A DNA stretch of 64,000 nucleotides from Actinomyces marmotae (GTDB lineage: Bacteria; Actinomycetota; Actinomycetes; Actinomycetales; Actinomycetaceae): assembly GCF_013177295.1 (NCBI RefSeq), contig NZ_CP053642.1, positions 1,488,001 to 1,552,000 of the forward strand, given 5' to 3'. Shown here piece by piece: positions 61,244 through 64,000 of this stretch (positions within the stretch are counted from its first letter, which is position 1; every line of letters starts with the position of its first letter). Under the pieces are notes generated by a model, which did not search any database, was not told the DNA's origin, and saw nothing but the letters and a program-made list of their open reading frames with translations. The position numbers and the translations under genes are program-made.

Positions 61244-62444
61244 CCACGGGGCGGGCCAGGGCCAGCTCGATGAGTTCGGTGACGAGCTCGGGGTAGGTCA
61301 TGCCGCTCTTGCGCCACATGTAGGGGTACATGGAGAAGGGCGTGAACCCGGGCATCGTGTTGACCTCGTTGACGATCGCCCGCCCGTCGGGGGTCAGGAA
61401 GAAGTCCACGCGAGTCAGGCCCTCGGCGCCGATGGCCTCGAAGGCGCGGGCGGCGGTGCCCATGAGGAGCTCGCGCTCCTGGGGGGTGATGGGCGCCGGG
61501 CAGACCATGGCGACGGCGTCGTGCGCCAGGTACTTGGTCTCGTAGTCGTAGAACTCGCCGGCGCCGCGGGCGGCGTCCATGGCGATCTCGCCGGGCTCGG
61601 CCACGCGCGGGGCGTCGTCACCGTGGCCCCCCAGGACGGCGACCTCGATCTCGCGGCCCTCGATCCCGGACTCCACGAGCACCTTGGGGTCCACCTCGCG
61701 GGCGGCCTCGATGGCGGCGCGCAGGCGCTCGGGGGACTCCACGCGGGTGATTCCCAGGGACGAGCCCGCTCGGGCGGGCTTGACGAAGAGCGGGTAGGAG
61801 AGCTCCTGACAGGCGGCGAGGATCGCCTCGGGATCGCGCTTCCAGGCGCGCGGGCCGACGACGACGTGCGGCGCGGTGGCGATCCCGGCATCAGCGAGGA
61901 GGACCTTGGTGACCTGCTTGTCCATGCCCGCCGCGGAGGCCAGGACTCCGCAGCCCACGTAGGGCAGGCCCAGCATCTCCAGCATTCCCTGGATGGTGCC
62001 GTCCTCGCCATAGGGGCCGTGCAGGAGGGGCAGGACGACGTCGATCTCCTCCAGGACGCTGGGGCCGGTCTTGGTCAGGGCCACCGGCGCTCCCCCTCCC
62101 ATGCGCATGGCGAGCTCGCCGCGGCCCATGCCCTCGGCGGTGACGCGCACGGGCGGGGCGTCGTCCCGGAGTTCCAGGGCGGCGGGGTCGTCATCGACGA
62201 GGACCCACCGCCCCTCCATGGTGATGCCAATGGGCACGACCTCGTAGCGATCCCGGTCGATGGCGGACAGGACCCCGGCGGCGGTGGCGCAGGAGATCGT
62301 GTGCTCACCGCTGCGCCCCCCGAAGACGACGGCGACGCGAGGGCGCCTGCCGGACGCGGGACGAGCGCGGGCGGCAGGCGCCCCGGGGGCGTCGACGGCG
62401 GGTTCTGCGGCGGAGGGAGCGGCGGGTTCCAGGGTCTCAGACAT
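61230..62444 (-). CDS. ddl: D-alanine--D-alanine ligase
   Basis: The 404-residue ATP-grasp enzyme makes the D-Ala-D-Ala end of the peptidoglycan stem peptide. It has VVFGGRSGEHTISC, HGPYGEDGTIQGMLE, KPARAGSSLGITRV and FLTPDGRAIVNEVNTMPGF. About 35 residues of Ala/Pro-rich sequence precede the conserved start. TAGCCT 6 nt before the ATG suggests an independent leaderless promoter, although the surface-protein gene ends only 37 bp upstream. Confidence 0.95.
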   Translation of the reverse strand: MSETLEPAAPSAAEPAVDAPGAPAARARPASGRRPRVAVVFGGRSGEHTISCATAAGVLSAIDRDRYEVVPIGITMEGRWVLVDDDPAALELRDDAPPVRVTAEGMGRGELAMRMGGGAPVALTKTGPSVLEEIDVVLPLLHGPYGEDGTIQGMLEMLGLPYVGCGVLASAAGMDKQVTKVLLADAGIATAPHVVVGPRAWKRDPEAILAACQELSYPLFVKPARAGSSLGITRVESPERLRAAIEAAREVDPKVLVESGIEGREIEVAVLGGHGDDAPRVAEPGEIAMDAARGAGEFYDYETKYLAHDAVAMVCPAPITPQERELLMGTAARAFEAIGAEGLTRVDFFLTPDGRAIVNEVNTMPGFTPFSMYPYMWRKSGMTYPELVTELIELALARPVDVNR

Positions 62445-62450
62445 GGGCCC

Positions 62451-62456
62451 AGGCTA
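62451..62456 (-). promoter_or_regulatory. -10 box for leaderless ddl
   Basis: TAGCCT on the minus strand ends 6 nt before the ddl ATG; no ribosome site is present. Confidence 0.45.
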
Positions 62457-62481
62457 CCCGCCGCTCACTGCCGTCACAGGC

Positions 62482-64000
62482 TCAGAGGGACGCGGGCCGT
62501 CGCTTGGATCGGACCCTGCGGGCCGCCTCCCAGGCGACTCCCAGGAGGAAGACGACGCCTCCACTGATGAGGAAGACATCCGATCCCATCCCACCGGTGA
62601 GCGGGAGCATCGGCACCGGCGATTTGGAGTTCTCGAAAGGCTTAGTGAACTTGTGATGAGGAGCGCCCTCGTGGGTGATGAAGTTCTGCGCGCGCTTGTT
62701 AAGCACATAGCCCGCGGGAGCCTTGGACTCCCTGAGCTTCCGCCAGGTGTTCGCCAGGGGGAGGTTCTGGACATCGAAAGCGCCCGGCTTCGGATCGCGG
62801 TCGTAGAGAGCCGTCGCGCCGTTGCCGCCCTGAGGAACGCATGAGTCCGCGTTATCAGCGACGCAGTCGGTGATGACCGTGCCGGCGGGGATGCCCTCGC
62901 CGCTCATCTCCCATTCGGATCCGGCCAGGGCCTGGCGGGTGTCGGCGTCGATCTTGGTCCACGTGACCCGCCCTCGGCGGTCCTCACCAACGGTGCAGGC
63001 ATCGTTGTTGGCATCGCCATCGGAGTCCTGGTCCATGGTGACCTTGTTGTAGAGGCCCTTCGTGGAGTCGGCGGCGGCCCCGCCCGTCTGGCACTGGCCG
63101 AGGAGCTCGAAGCTTCCCGAGTCCATGGCCGTGGGATCAAGGCTGTACGTGATGACCACCTCGTGGGTCTTGGAGGCCTTGACGTCGAGCTCATCGCCTC
63201 GGGTCACGTAGTACCCGGCCTGATCCTTGTTCACCTTGACGCCGTCGACCTCGACCTTGTCGATTGAGAATCCTTGGGGCGTGGAGGGGATGTCCACGAC
63301 CTCCGGGGATGTCCCCCGACCCGTGCCCGTGTTCGTCACCGTCACGCTGTAGGTGCGGCGCAGGGTGCTCGCGGTGGAGCCGACGACGAAACTGCCGTCG
63401 GAGGTCTCCTTCTTCACGGAGAAAGCGGGGAGTTCAGCGGGGAAGGTGTTGGTCGCCTTGATCTTGACATCGGCCTCGGAATCCAGTTTGAACGTCAGGG
63501 TGGTCTCACCATTCGGACCCGGGGTGAGGGTGGCCCCTGAATCGGGATTCAGGATCTCATAGGCCACCGTCACGCCTCTGGGGACATCCTTCTCCCTGAT
63601 TGTGCACCTGGCCGAGGACTTGGTTGTGGCGCTGGTGGTCTTCTCGCCGGCGGACACGGTGCCCAGCGGGATGAACTGGTCCGCCAGGCACTTGTACTCA
63701 AAGGAGTACTTGGTCCCGTCGGGGGCGGGCCCGCTCACTTCCTTCTGGATGGAGAACTTGACCTGCTTGCCGGAGCCCGCTCCGCCGGCATTGGGGACCT
63801 CCGCCTCACCGGGCACATCATAGTTGGGGCCTTTATCGGCATCAGGGCCGTTCTTAACCTTCGCGGTGTTGTGGAGCTTATCGTAGTCCTTGTAGTTGGG
63901 GTCGAGAGTGCCGTAGATTTTCATGAAGTACGACTCATAGCGATCGATGTAGTTGCCGTCCGCGTTCTTGTTGATCGTCACCCTGATGCCACGCTCACCG
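62482..64000 (-). CDS. LPxTG-anchored fimbrial/adhesin-type surface protein (5' end outside the window)
   Basis: The visible part is the C-terminal 505 residues; the frame stays open to the window edge. It has a DUF5979-like module (FSIQKEVSGPAPDGTKYSFEY, ending IKATNTFP), then a conserved-repeat beta module (YSVTVTNTGTG). A SpaA/prealbumin-like domain follows, with KLRESKAPAGYVLNKRAQNF, which looks like the E-box region of Gram-positive pilins. The end is a sortase signal: LPLTG, a hydrophobic segment, and RRVRSKRRPASL. It should be linked to peptidoglycan or polymerised by a sortase; no sortase is visible here. Base composition is lower in GC than the neighbours. Disulfide-capable cysteines fit oxidative folding through VKOR. 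Confidence 0.88.
   Translation of the reverse strand, partial: GERGIRVTINKNADGNYIDRYESYFMKIYGTLDPNYKDYDKLHNTAKVKNGPDADKGPNYDVPGEAEVPNAGGAGSGKQVKFSIQKEVSGPAPDGTKYSFEYKCLADQFIPLGTVSAGEKTTSATTKSSARCTIREKDVPRGVTVAYEILNPDSGATLTPGPNGETTLTFKLDSEADVKIKATNTFPAELPAFSVKKETSDGSFVVGSTASTLRRTYSVTVTNTGTGRGTSPEVVDIPSTPQGFSIDKVEVDGVKVNKDQAGYYVTRGDELDVKASKTHEVVITYSLDPTAMDSGSFELLGQCQTGGAAADSTKGLYNKVTMDQDSDGDANNDACTVGEDRRGRVTWTKIDADTRQALAGSEWEMSGEGIPAGTVITDCVADNADSCVPQGGNGATALYDRDPKPGAFDVQNLPLANTWRKLRESKAPAGYVLNKRAQNFITHEGAPHHKFTKPFENSKSPVPMLPLTGGMGSDVFLISGGVVFLLGVAWEAARRVRSKRRPASL

Overview
The window is very GC-rich and reads as chromosomal DNA of an actinobacterium. The gene orders mutM-rnc-DUF177-coaD, rng/rplU-rpmA-obgE-proB and nadD-rsfS-phosphatase, a VKOR homologue, a ccs-type cytochrome c maturation system, NrfHA, cytochrome bd and an LPxTG surface protein together suggest Actinomycetaceae (Actinomyces/Schaalia-like). 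This assignment is inferred from gene content; no rRNA is present to confirm it.

Layout. 1-2048: an SseB-family gene followed by about 1 kb without an intact gene, holding 22-bp-periodic GACCGGTC repeats and a decayed rarA fragment. 2049-7480: comEC-comEA, a DegV lipid-binding protein and a HerA-like ATPase. 7487-12963: leuS, a HIT protein, and an MntR-like regulator translationally coupled to a VKOR membrane oxidoreductase. 13099-19584: a membrane-anchored metallophosphoesterase, a HAD phosphatase, a MetP/MetS-type transporter, a duplicated DUF1540 protein and an unknown protein. 19585-20676: repeats and two identical tRNA-Ala(GGC) genes. 20677-24457: nadD, a long disordered single-pass protein, rsfS and a histidine phosphatase. 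24786-31346: a DeoR regulator, proA, a lipoprotein, then proB-obgE-rpmA-rplU. 31523-38529: a seven-gene operon nrfHA, a CcmI-like TPR protein, ccdA-resB-ccsB and tlpA. 38719-41325: RNase E/G. 41874-50900: cydAB, cydDC, a GAF histidine kinase and a convergent response regulator. 50934-62444: mutM, rnc, DUF177, a coiled-coil protein, coaD, rsmD, recG, a FakA-like kinase, rpmB, thiL and ddl. 62482-64000: the C-terminal part of a sortase-anchored pilin-like protein.

How the genes work together. The middle third is a respiratory block. NrfH and NrfA would pass quinol electrons to nitrite and make ammonium. CcdA, TlpA, ResB, CcsB and the TPR protein would attach haem to those two multihaem proteins. 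CydAB is a high-affinity oxygen reductase whose assembly needs CydDC. A histidine kinase is translationally coupled to cydC, and a NarL-type regulator lies tail to tail with it. A 17-bp element with 14 identities lies upstream of both nrfH and cydA, so the two pathways may share a regulator. The nrf/ccs operon sits between rng and rplU, which are usually adjacent in actinobacteria. Outside the accessory gaps most genes are housekeeping. Several starts (comEA, degV, the HerA-like gene, proA, the response regulator, coaD, rsmD, ddl) have a TANNNT box 6-7 nt upstream, as expected for leaderless transcripts.
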